A DNA stretch of 64,000 nucleotides from Flavobacterium caeni. Lineage in GTDB: Bacteria; Bacteroidota; Bacteroidia; Flavobacteriales; Flavobacteriaceae. The position numbers and the translations under genes were made by a program. Where the stretch lies: the NCBI RefSeq assembly GCF_900101895.1, contig NZ_FMVF01000015.1:35565-99564 (forward strand). The letters run 5' to 3'. Of this stretch, positions 32,568 to 40,444 are shown piece after piece. Every line of letters begins with the position of its first letter. Positions within the stretch are counted from its first letter, which is position 1. Below the pieces are notes generated by a model that was not told the DNA's origin, made no database searches, and saw only the letters and a program-made list of their open reading frames with translations.

Positions 32568-34510
32568 GTAATTGGAATTTCTATTTCGACAGACGTTCCT
32601 TTTCCGGCATCGGAATTCACGTCGATTTTTCCCTTGATCAGCTGTATACGGTTCTGGATGTTGCGCCACCCGATACCTTGCGCATGGCTTAACTTGGCGC
32701 GGTCGAAACCTTTTCCATCGTCTTCGACGGTAAGGTGCAGCATGTTGTCTTCTGTAGACAAATGCGCCTGTACCAGCAGGTTTTTCGCCTCGGCATGTTT
32801 CATGCTGTTGTTGACAAGTTCCTGGACGATCCGATAGCACGCGATCGAAATCTCCTGGTTGAACGCGTGTTGCTCCATGTCGATCGATTGGTATTTGGCC
32901 TGTACCGATGTCGAACGGTTGAGTTCTACACAAAGCTCGCGCAAAGCGCTGTCCAGACCGTATTTCATCAGGTTCTCGGGCAACATGTTGTGGGCCACGC
33001 GGCGCATCTCGCGGATGCTGTTATCGAGCTGGTCGATGCTTCTTTCGAACGCCACCGCGTTTTCGGGCGTCATGATCAGGTTTTCTTTCATGGCATTAAA
33101 CGATAATTTTACGCCGCTGAGCATCCCGCCAAGCCCATCGTGCAGGTCCTTGGCCAAACGCGAGCGTTCTTGTTCTTCGCCGCGCAGGACGGCTTCGGTG
33201 GCGGCGAGCTGTTTTTCGGTTTCAAGTTCGAGTATCTTTTGTTGTTGGATGGTTTGCCGGTGCCTGAGGTTCCGGTAGATCAAAAACCCGATCAACAATA
33301 CCACCAACGCCACGCCGGCAAGGATAAAATTCAACAAACGGCGGTATTCGAGCTTGGCGGTTTGGGCCTTGATTTGCGCGTCTTTCTTGGCCGTCTGGTA
33401 TTTCTTTCCGGCATCGACCTCAAAGCGGTTCAGGTCTTCGTTGGTGATGATTACTTCGATGGAATCGGATTTTCGTTCATACATTTCAGCCTTGGCAAAA
33501 TCGCCTTGGGTATAGTTCATCTTGACCAGTAATTCGTAGTAGGAATTTTTCATGAATTGGTCGTCGCCCAACACGTCCAACTGTTCGTTGGCGATGGCCT
33601 CGGCATTGGCGTATTGTCCGCTGAAAAAATAGTTATACGCCTTCAGGTAAGGCAGCCCTTCTTCGTTGGACGCCACTTTTTTACCCATCGGATTGCTTGA
33701 AATGAACCGATCCAACTCGGCAAGATGGGTATTGAGTGCCTTTTTGTCGCCGCGTTCCTGCGCCATATAACACAAATTGACAAGCGATTTTACGACCGAT
33801 CTCGGGACATTGTTCTGGTAGGCCAGCCGTTTGATTTCGTAAAGCGTGCGTTCGGCTTCGGCGCGCTCGCCCACTTCTTTTTGCGAGATCGCGACATTGT
33901 TCAAACTGATCAGCAACCCCTTGATGCTGTTGTATTTCTTGCTCACGGCGATGCCTTTCTTCCCGTAGGCGATCGCCTTATCGTATTGCCCGAGTTCGTT
34001 GTAAAGCCGCGACAGGTTGCCAAAGATGATCGGCAGGTTCAACGTATCTTTCAATTGCTCGGTAAGATGCAGCGCCTGGTGCGCGGTTTTGATGGCCAGG
34101 CTGTCTTTCTCAAGATTGATGTACAGCACAAACAGCGTGCGGAGCGCTTCGGCTTTGTCATAGCTGTTTTTGTTTTTTTCGGCCTCTTTCAACGCCTTCA
34201 GGTTGTAGACCAGTGCTTTTTCGAAGTCTTGTTCGGCGTGGAAAATCTTGATGCCTGTGAAATTGTACTGGTTTTCGTATTGGTTTGCCCTGAATTTCAC
34301 AATCAGGGATTTCCCTTTGTTCCAATAGATTTTGGCCGAGTCGGTATCGCTCAACACATAGTCGCTCGCGAGTTCGAAATAGCGGTTGATTTGCGCAGTA
34401 TCCTGCCGGGAAGCCTTGATTACGGCAAACAGGCTGTCCCTGTCGAGTCGGTTTTGCGACCACAAACCAACCGATGTCAGCAATACCAATAACGCTAAGG
34501 GTGTTTTCAA
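32564..34510 (-). CDS. TPR-containing sensor histidine kinase (HisKA_3/NarX type)
   Basis: A 648-residue sensor kinase. A signal-like N-terminus (ALLVLLTSVGLWSQ) places the sensory part in the periplasm. Residues about 40-360 are tetratricopeptide-like helical repeats (FGNLSRLYNELGQYDKAIAY). One transmembrane helix lies at about 393-412, then a coiled coil, then the dimerisation/phosphoacceptor segment EEQERSRLAKDLHDGLGGML with His457. The ATPase domain has LVNNSMKHAEAKN (N-box) and DDGKGFD (G-box). The start is a TTG at 34510. It is the partner of the overlapping NarL-type regulator. The stimulus is unknown; periplasmic TPR domains usually bind a protein or peptide. Confidence 0.92.
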   Translation of the reverse strand: MKTPLALLVLLTSVGLWSQNRLDRDSLFAVIKASRQDTAQINRYFELASDYVLSDTDSAKIYWNKGKSLIVKFRANQYENQYNFTGIKIFHAEQDFEKALVYNLKALKEAEKNKNSYDKAEALRTLFVLYINLEKDSLAIKTAHQALHLTEQLKDTLNLPIIFGNLSRLYNELGQYDKAIAYGKKGIAVSKKYNSIKGLLISLNNVAISQKEVGERAEAERTLYEIKRLAYQNNVPRSVVKSLVNLCYMAQERGDKKALNTHLAELDRFISSNPMGKKVASNEEGLPYLKAYNYFFSGQYANAEAIANEQLDVLGDDQFMKNSYYELLVKMNYTQGDFAKAEMYERKSDSIEVIITNEDLNRFEVDAGKKYQTAKKDAQIKAQTAKLEYRRLLNFILAGVALVVLLIGFLIYRNLRHRQTIQQQKILELETEKQLAATEAVLRGEEQERSRLAKDLHDGLGGMLSGVKLSFNAMKENLIMTPENAVAFERSIDQLDNSIREMRRVAHNMLPENLMKYGLDSALRELCVELNRSTSVQAKYQSIDMEQHAFNQEISIACYRIVQELVNNSMKHAEAKNLLVQAHLSTEDNMLHLTVEDDGKGFDRAKLSHAQGIGWRNIQNRIQLIKGKIDVNSDAGKGTSVEIEIPIT

Positions 34511-34611
34511 CGGAAGTTATTTTTAACAAATGTAGAAATCTATTTGTTTCAGCCGCATCATTCAAAAGGATGATTTTTAGCCATCTACCCAAATATCATC
34601 TTTTTGGGCGA

Positions 34612-34642
34612 TTGATTCGGGTTGACAATCTTGCCAACTTTG
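34612..34642 (+). promoter_or_regulatory. Probable promoter of the SBBP-repeat protein gene
   Basis: TTG at 34612-34614, a 20-base spacer and CAACTTTG at 34635-34642, one mismatch from TAnnTTTG. The start codon follows 32 bases later. Confidence 0.5.
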
Positions 34643-34674
34643 TAACCAACAGTAAACCATAAAAACGAATCACC

Positions 34675-37026
34675 ATGAAACGTACACTACTTTTTGTTAT
34701 GGCGTGTTTTGTATCGAAGCTCTCGTTTGCAAATCACGATCCCGCCCCACTGAACCGGGCCAACGACTATTTTGTCGGCCAAAAGTTTGCTTTCGAGCAG
34801 AACAAAGGACAAATCACAGGCGCCGATGCATCGAAGGTCACCTACTTCCTCAAAAGTCAGGACATGACTTTCTTTCTTTTGAAAAACGGCATCGCCTACC
34901 AGTTCAACAAGCAAAACCGTCCCGCGAATTCAATCTTGCAAAGCCCTGAGCAGCAACTGAAGAAACCCGCACAGGAGCAAACCCTGACCGAGACTTATCG
35001 AATGGATATGCTATTGCTGGGCGCGAATCCAAACCCAACGATCACCGCAGAACATCCGGTAGATGCCAGCATGAACTACCTGGGCAAGAACATCGCGGGC
35101 GTACAAAAATTCACCAGGATCACCTACCACGACATTTATCCCAACATCGATTGGGTGGTTTATATCAAGGACGGACAAGTCGAATATGATTTTGTCGTGC
35201 GACCGAACGGCGACCCGAACAAAATCCGATTCCAAGGCAAATGGGTCGAAAAGATGCAACGCAATGCCGACGGTACCATTTCGCTCGACTGCCGTTTGGG
35301 CAAGGTAACCCAGCACGCGCCATTGAGCTTCCAGGACGGCAAAACCATCGCATCGACAGCAGTCGTAGAAGGAACCGTATTGCGTTTTGACGTAGCCGAT
35401 TACAACCAAAGCCAAACGCTGACCATCGATCCCGTGGTGGGATGGGCTACCTATTACGGCGGCTTGGGTACAGAGGTGGGCACGTCGGTAGTGGTAGATG
35501 CGTCGAACAACATTTATTTGTCGGGATACACCAACTCCGACACCAACATCGCCTTTGGCGGCTATCAAAATTCGCTTGCAAGCGGCAATTACGACGCGTT
35601 TCTTGCCAAATTCAACGCGTCGGGCACGCTGTTGTGGGCCACCTATTACGGCGGAACGGGCACCGACAAAGGCAATGCCGTGGCCTTGGACCCCTCGGGT
35701 AATGTGTATATGGCAGGCATGACTTCGTCGGGAACCGGCATAGCGTCGGCCGGCGCACAACAAGGTTCGAACGCAGGTTTGGACGACGCTTTTTTGGTCA
35801 AATTTGATCCCGACGGCAACCGGCTTTGGGCCACCTATTTTGGAGGCGAATATTTTGACGAGGGCTACTCTTGCGCCGTAGACAACGCCGGAAACGTTTA
35901 CATGTCGGGCTTTGCGTGGTCGAGTACGGGAATCACCACGGCAGGCGCTCACCAGCAAGCCACAGGCGGCGCCACCGATGCCTTTTTGGTCAAGTACGAC
36001 AGCAACGGGGTAAGACAATGGTCTACGTACTACGGCGGCGAATTGTGGGAAACCGGATACTGCGCCACCGACCCCAACGGCAATGTATACCTCGCCGGAT
36101 TCACCAGCTCGACGGTCAACATCGCCACGCCTGGTGCACACCAAACCGTAATCGGATGGGGCGACGACGGCTATCTGGTCAAATTCAACAGCGATGGCGT
36201 ACGCCAATGGGGCACGTACTACGGCGGCTCGAATTATGATTGGGCGTATTTCATCGATACCGATTCGCAAGGAAACATCTATTTGGATGGCCATACCGGA
36301 TCGCCCGAAGCCATCTCGACACCGGGTTCTTTCCAGCCTGTCATTGCGGGGAATTACGACGCCTATCTGGCCAAGTTCGACCCTGACGGCACCCGCATCT
36401 GGGGAACCTATTACGGCGGGCTCGAACAGGAAAGATCAACCGGCTGTGTCATCGACAGCAACGACAATATCTTTTTGATTGGCTATGCCAATTCTTCGAC
36501 CGGCATTTCATCGCCGGGAGCTTATCAACAGACGTATGGCGGTAACCAGGATGCGTTTGCGGCCAAATTCAACAGCGATGGGGAACGTATCTGGGGAACG
36601 TATATTGGCGGGGACGGTGCAGAGATGGGTAACTTTTGTACGATAGACGCCGCCGGCAATGTGTATTTCACGGGTTACACCGGTTCCACCGCGAACATAT
36701 CGACACCCGATGGCCACCAACCTATTTTTGGCGGTAGCCAGGATGCTTTCTTGCTCAAACTCACCAACAACGGATCGTTGGCCACGAAAGAAGTGTCATC
36801 GACAGGTTTCGAAATCTACCCGAACCCGACGACCGATATTTTGGAAATCGCATCAAACGCCACCATCACGTCGGTGACGCTCTTTGATCCGACCGGTAAA
36901 CAACTGATGCAACTGGACAACCCCGGACACAGGCTCTCGCTGGCCACCTATCCTACAGGCGTCTACCTGATGAAGGTTGCCTTCGAGGACGGCCAAACCG
37001 AAATGCGAAAGATCGTCAAGAAATAA
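34675..37026 (+). CDS. SBBP beta-propeller repeat protein with T9SS type A sorting domain
   Basis: A 783-residue secreted protein. The signal peptide is MKRTLLFVMACFVSKLSFA. An N-terminal domain (about 25-255) with FEQNKGQITGADASKVTYFL, YHDIYPNIDWVVY and DPVVGWATYYGG matches the domain that usually precedes SBBP repeats. Seven repeats of about 52 residues follow, each starting W-[AGS]-T-Y-[YFI]-G-G and containing G.D.....DPSGNVYMAG-like strands, consistent with a seven-bladed propeller. The C-terminus FEIYPNPTTDILEIASN...MRKIVKK is a T9SS type A signal. The gene is monocistronic with a strong terminator, and divergent from the TPR kinase operon. The function is unknown. Confidence 0.88.
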   Translation: MKRTLLFVMACFVSKLSFANHDPAPLNRANDYFVGQKFAFEQNKGQITGADASKVTYFLKSQDMTFFLLKNGIAYQFNKQNRPANSILQSPEQQLKKPAQEQTLTETYRMDMLLLGANPNPTITAEHPVDASMNYLGKNIAGVQKFTRITYHDIYPNIDWVVYIKDGQVEYDFVVRPNGDPNKIRFQGKWVEKMQRNADGTISLDCRLGKVTQHAPLSFQDGKTIASTAVVEGTVLRFDVADYNQSQTLTIDPVVGWATYYGGLGTEVGTSVVVDASNNIYLSGYTNSDTNIAFGGYQNSLASGNYDAFLAKFNASGTLLWATYYGGTGTDKGNAVALDPSGNVYMAGMTSSGTGIASAGAQQGSNAGLDDAFLVKFDPDGNRLWATYFGGEYFDEGYSCAVDNAGNVYMSGFAWSSTGITTAGAHQQATGGATDAFLVKYDSNGVRQWSTYYGGELWETGYCATDPNGNVYLAGFTSSTVNIATPGAHQTVIGWGDDGYLVKFNSDGVRQWGTYYGGSNYDWAYFIDTDSQGNIYLDGHTGSPEAISTPGSFQPVIAGNYDAYLAKFDPDGTRIWGTYYGGLEQERSTGCVIDSNDNIFLIGYANSSTGISSPGAYQQTYGGNQDAFAAKFNSDGERIWGTYIGGDGAEMGNFCTIDAAGNVYFTGYTGSTANISTPDGHQPIFGGSQDAFLLKLTNNGSLATKEVSSTGFEIYPNPTTDILEIASNATITSVTLFDPTGKQLMQLDNPGHRLSLATYPTGVYLMKVAFEDGQTEMRKIVKK

Positions 37027-37029
37027 AAC

Positions 37030-37065
37030 AAAAAGCCCTTCCAAAATCAGGAAGGGCTTTTTTTT
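37030..37065. terminator. Bidirectional terminator between the SBBP and nucleoside transporter genes
   Basis: AAAGCCCTTCC (37032-37042) and GGAAGGGCTTT (37050-37060) followed by a T-run. The right end touches the stop codon of the convergent MFS gene. Confidence 0.92.
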
Positions 37066-38335
37066 AGTGTGCGACGTTTTCTACGTCTTTCGGATTGTGT
37101 TCGTGTTTGAACAACAACAGGAACAAAACGGCCACTACCATCGCATAGACCGCAAACGCGAGCCAGATGCCGTGCCAGTCTTTGTGTCCTTCAGCCGTGG
37201 TATAAAAACGGTCTATCGCATAGCCGCTGATTTTACTGCCCAAAAAGGCGCCCACGCCGTTGGTCATCATCATAAATAAACCTTGCGCGCTCGAACGGAT
37301 TTTCGAATCGGTTGTGGTCTCGACAAACAACGAGCCCGAGATGTTGAAAAAATCGAAAGCCATACCATAAACGATACACGAGAGGATGATCATCCACAAA
37401 CCGTCGGCCGGGTTACCGTAAGCGAACAAGCCAAAACGCAGCACCCACGCGAGCATCGAGAACAACATGACCTTCTTGATCCCGAAACGCTTCAAAAAGA
37501 ACGGAATCGTCAAAATAAAAGCGGTTTCCGAAATCTGCGAAATCGACATGATGATGGTCGAATACCGCACCACGAAAGACTCGGGCCCATACAACGGATT
37601 GTTTTTGAAATCGTCCAGGAACGTATCGCCGTACATGTTGGTCAATTGCAACGCGCCGCCGAGCAACATCGAAAACAAGAAAAACAGCGCCATCTTGTAA
37701 TTGCCGAACAGCTTAAAACTGGTGAGCCCCAATTGATCGGCCAGGCCCGCATCGGCCGCGATCGCTTTTTGCGGCGGACACTTGGGCAACGTAAACGAAA
37801 AGATGCCGAGCAGGATCGCAAACGCGCCCGCGATCAGGAATTGGTTGGTATTGGCCTTGCTCCCCGTAAGGTTGGTGACCCACATCGCGGCGATAAAGCC
37901 GATGGTTCCCCACACGCGGATGGGCGGAAACACCTTGACCACATCAAAATCATTGTTCTTCAGGATGGTGTAGGCGATGGAATTCGACAGCGAAATCGTT
38001 GGCATGTAGCAAATCATGGCCGCGAAAATCACGTAATACAACGTGTCGGCATCGGTCACCTGCGGTACATAAAACAAGACGATGCCGTACAGGATGTGCA
38101 GCAATCCGTAGAGTTTCTCGGCGTTCATCCATTTGTCGGCAATGATGCCCGTGAGCGCCGGCATGAACAAAGACGACAGCGCCAACGTCGAGAAAATAGC
38201 GCCGAACTTGGCCCCGGCATTCTCGCCGGCCGCCATCGGACTGTTAAAAAAATAGGTTGCAATTGTGATCAGCCAGGCACCCCAGACAAAAAACTGGAGG
38301 AAACTCATCAGCGTGAGCCTGAATTTAATTCCCAT
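37064..38335 (-). CDS. Nucleoside:H+ symporter family MFS transporter (NupG-like)
   Basis: A 423-residue inner-membrane transporter with about twelve hydrophobic helices. The N-terminus MGIKFRLTLMSFLQFFVWGAW, followed by the LTGIIADKWMNAEKLYGLLH loop and SLSNSIAYTILKNNDFDVVK...FPPIRVWGTIGFI, is characteristic of the NupG/XapB nucleoside:proton symporter group. Bacteroidota carry several paralogues of this group, so the substrate could also be another small polar compound. The stop codon lies within the bidirectional terminator. Its upstream neighbour on the same strand is cmk, 69 bases away, so co-transcription is possible. Confidence 0.85.
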   Translation of the reverse strand: MGIKFRLTLMSFLQFFVWGAWLITIATYFFNSPMAAGENAGAKFGAIFSTLALSSLFMPALTGIIADKWMNAEKLYGLLHILYGIVLFYVPQVTDADTLYYVIFAAMICYMPTISLSNSIAYTILKNNDFDVVKVFPPIRVWGTIGFIAAMWVTNLTGSKANTNQFLIAGAFAILLGIFSFTLPKCPPQKAIAADAGLADQLGLTSFKLFGNYKMALFFLFSMLLGGALQLTNMYGDTFLDDFKNNPLYGPESFVVRYSTIIMSISQISETAFILTIPFFLKRFGIKKVMLFSMLAWVLRFGLFAYGNPADGLWMIILSCIVYGMAFDFFNISGSLFVETTTDSKIRSSAQGLFMMMTNGVGAFLGSKISGYAIDRFYTTAEGHKDWHGIWLAFAVYAMVVAVLFLLLFKHEHNPKDVENVAH

Positions 38336-38404
38336 GTAGTAAAAGTATTGGTTTGGTAATAGGCGGTAAATCTAAAAAAAAAGTTTTACGAAAACGATTT
38401 TTGG

Positions 38405-39085
38405 TCAAATCTTCTCGACCAATGCCACGACTTTGGCGAACTGTTCCTCGCGCGTGAGTTCGGAGTTGTCGATCTCGATGGCGTCTGGCGCCTTGACGAG
38501 CGGTGAATCGTCGCGGTGTGTATCGATGTGATCGCGCTCGACGACATTCTTCAAGACTTCTTGAAAGGTAACGTCCTGCCCTTTTTGCTGTAACTCCTCG
38601 AAACGCCGCTGGGCACGTGTGTGCGGGCTGGCGGTCATGAAAATCTTGAGTTCGGCATCGGGAAAAACCACCGTTCCGATGTCGCGACCGTCCATGACGA
38701 TACCCTTGCCTTGGCCCATCTGTTGTTGTTGTTCGACCAATTTGGCGCGCACTTCAGAGACTTCGGCGATGCGGCTCACAAAATTCGATACGTCGATCGT
38801 GCGGATTTCCTGCTCGACGTTTGTTCCGTTCAAATACATCTCGCCAAAACCCAATGCCGGATTAAATTGAAACGCCAACTTAATGGACGGCAACGCATTG
38901 ACCAAACCGTCTTTGTCAAAAAATTCAACTCCGATATAACCGTTCTGCATCGCAAAAAAAGTCACGGCACGGTACATCGCACCCGTGTCGACATACACAT
39001 AACCAAGGTGTTTGGCCAGTTGCTTGGCCAAGGTGCTTTTTCCGGTAGACGAGAATCCGTCGATGGCGATGGTAATTTTTTTCAA
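38405..39085 (-). CDS. cmk: Cytidylate kinase
   Basis: Phosphorylates CMP and dCMP to the diphosphates. The 226 residues begin with a P-loop IAIDGFSSTGKSTLAKQLAK and continue with YVDTGAMYRAVTFFA, the CMP-binding GRDIGTVVFPDAELKIFMTA segment and RAQRRFEELQQKG, with VVERDHIDTHRDDSPLVKAP in the lid region; all are typical Cmk motifs. The start codon is TTG at 39085, six bases after the porQ stop codon, so it is probably translated from the same transcript as porQ. The porQ-cmk neighbourhood is familiar from other flavobacteria. Confidence 0.93.
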   Translation of the reverse strand: MKKITIAIDGFSSTGKSTLAKQLAKHLGYVYVDTGAMYRAVTFFAMQNGYIGVEFFDKDGLVNALPSIKLAFQFNPALGFGEMYLNGTNVEQEIRTIDVSNFVSRIAEVSEVRAKLVEQQQQMGQGKGIVMDGRDIGTVVFPDAELKIFMTASPHTRAQRRFEELQQKGQDVTFQEVLKNVVERDHIDTHRDDSPLVKAPDAIEIDNSELTREEQFAKVVALVEKI

Positions 39086-39091
39086 AACGAA

Positions 39092-40123
39092 CTAGTAAAT
39101 ATCTTCGGCAAAATTGATCGTGAGCCCAAACAAACTGGTGTTGGCCGCGAGCGTATAACGCGAATACGAATAATCAAATTTGAGTCGGCCCATCTTGAGC
39201 CCCACCCCTACGCAAATTCCTGAAAAATGACGTTGCTCGAGGATGCGCATTTCCTCGCCTCGGCGAAAATTGTAACCCACGCGAAAATTGAATCCGCGCT
39301 TGGGAAACAATTCGGCGCCGATAATCAGGTGACGCAGCGCATTGTTGAAAAAACCGACTTTCTCGGGCGTCGAACCACCGTCTATGTTGTTCTCGGCACG
39401 CGCCGGATTCGAAAACGATACATTCCACTGCTGCAGGTTTTCGAGCGTCAGGTGCCAACGGATCGGTACATTTTCCATCTCCTGCGAAATACCCGCCATG
39501 ATCTCGAGCGGGAGGTTTTCGTTCTGCTGCTCGTATTTGGTAAACTGCATACCCAGGTTACGTACCACAAGCGCGTAGTTGATGTCGTTGTCCTCATCGA
39601 TGTATATCGCGCCGATGTCGAGCGCCCCGCCAAACGAGTGGTAGCTCTCAAGCGAGGACGAAATGAGCTTGGCGCTTGCCCCGACATAAAAATCAGAAAA
39701 AGGGATGTTGTAGGAGTAACCAAACGACAAAGCGATCTCGCTTCCAGTAAATGACGCGGTTTGTTCTCCGTCCTCGTTATAGCCATCGAAACTACCGTAA
39801 TTGACGTAGTTCACGCCCGCTTGAAACGTTTGCACGTGGCGGTCGTATACATAGGCATACGATGCCGTGCCGTAAGTCACCTCGCCAAAATAGCTGCCGT
39901 AATTGAGCGACAACCTGTTGTCCATCTCGGGATTGATCGCTGCCGGATTGAAGTGCGCCTGGTTGACATCGTAATCGTAAATGGTAAGCACCTTGCCGCC
40001 CAGGGCCGCTTGTCGTGGCGAGGTTGTCAGGTTCAAAAACCGATATACCGATTTACCTCCTATCTGACCGTATGCAACGGAAACCGCAAAGAACGTGAAT
40101 AGACAAAGGATTTTTCGGGTCAT
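39092..40123 (-). CDS. porQ: Type IX secretion system protein PorQ
   Basis: A 343-residue outer-membrane beta-barrel protein needed, in characterised species, for a working T9SS (attachment-complex side). The start is the ATG at 40123 (MTRKILCLFTFFAVSVAYGQ, a signal peptide); the frame extends ten codons further. PorQ features include GGKSVYRFLNLTTSPRQAAL, GGKVLTIYDYDVNQAHFNPA and the C-terminal LFGLTINFAEDIY aromatic-rich strand. It is followed by cmk with a six-base gap. Seven T9SS cargo genes are encoded 2-27 kb away. Confidence 0.92.
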   Translation of the reverse strand: MTRKILCLFTFFAVSVAYGQIGGKSVYRFLNLTTSPRQAALGGKVLTIYDYDVNQAHFNPAAINPEMDNRLSLNYGSYFGEVTYGTASYAYVYDRHVQTFQAGVNYVNYGSFDGYNEDGEQTASFTGSEIALSFGYSYNIPFSDFYVGASAKLISSSLESYHSFGGALDIGAIYIDEDNDINYALVVRNLGMQFTKYEQQNENLPLEIMAGISQEMENVPIRWHLTLENLQQWNVSFSNPARAENNIDGGSTPEKVGFFNNALRHLIIGAELFPKRGFNFRVGYNFRRGEEMRILEQRHFSGICVGVGLKMGRLKFDYSYSRYTLAANTSLFGLTINFAEDIY

Positions 40124-40178
40124 GCGTGGGTGCGTTTGCCTGTTATAACGCAAATGCGAAGATATTATTTTTCATAAG

Positions 40179-40206
40179 AAAACGGCCAATTAATTTGGCC
40201 GTTTTT
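40179..40206. terminator. Perfect hairpin with A/T flanks (terminator-like)
   Basis: AAAACGGCCAA (40179-40189) and TTGGCCGTTTTT (40195-40206) form a near-perfect hairpin. On the minus strand it would end transcripts from lon; it is about 240 bases after the lon stop. Confidence 0.7.
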
Positions 40207-40444
40207 ATAGCAGTTACCCTGACAAGGCATGTGAAATTTCTCGATTCAAAAAACGTGATACCCGGACGCGGCACCTATTGTTGGTTTAAAGCGTAAAAAC
40301 TTTAACAAAATGTACAGATTTTCCGTAGTGAAGTCTGCAACTCGTTTCGTAGGGAATACCTACATTGCCCCCTACCCTACGGTAAAAATAACATCTTAAG
40401 AAACAACTCAGCTACAGAAAAACTGTAAAAAGCCGTCCTGCACC
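40207..40444. other. Intergenic segment downstream of lon with alternative hairpins
   Basis: No gene is visible. CGTAGGG (40348-40354) can pair with CCCTACG (40375-40381), or its GTAGG core with CCTAC at 40359-40363 or 40371-40375. Three CCTAC copies within 22 bases compete for one partner. The rest is plain sequence with no clear signal. Confidence 0.4.

Noticed and set aside
32568..32933. Extended N-terminus of the NarL-type regulator
   Set aside because: The extension is the out-of-frame complement of the kinase C-terminus. The receiver domain starts properly at 32567.
35011..36294. A 427-codon frame antisense to the SBBP gene, and similar long antisense frames elsewhere (for example 8808-10187, 29302-30114, 37283-38359)
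   Set aside because: They are shadows caused by codon bias in GC-rich genes. Their products have repetitive composition, no signal peptides and no family motifs.
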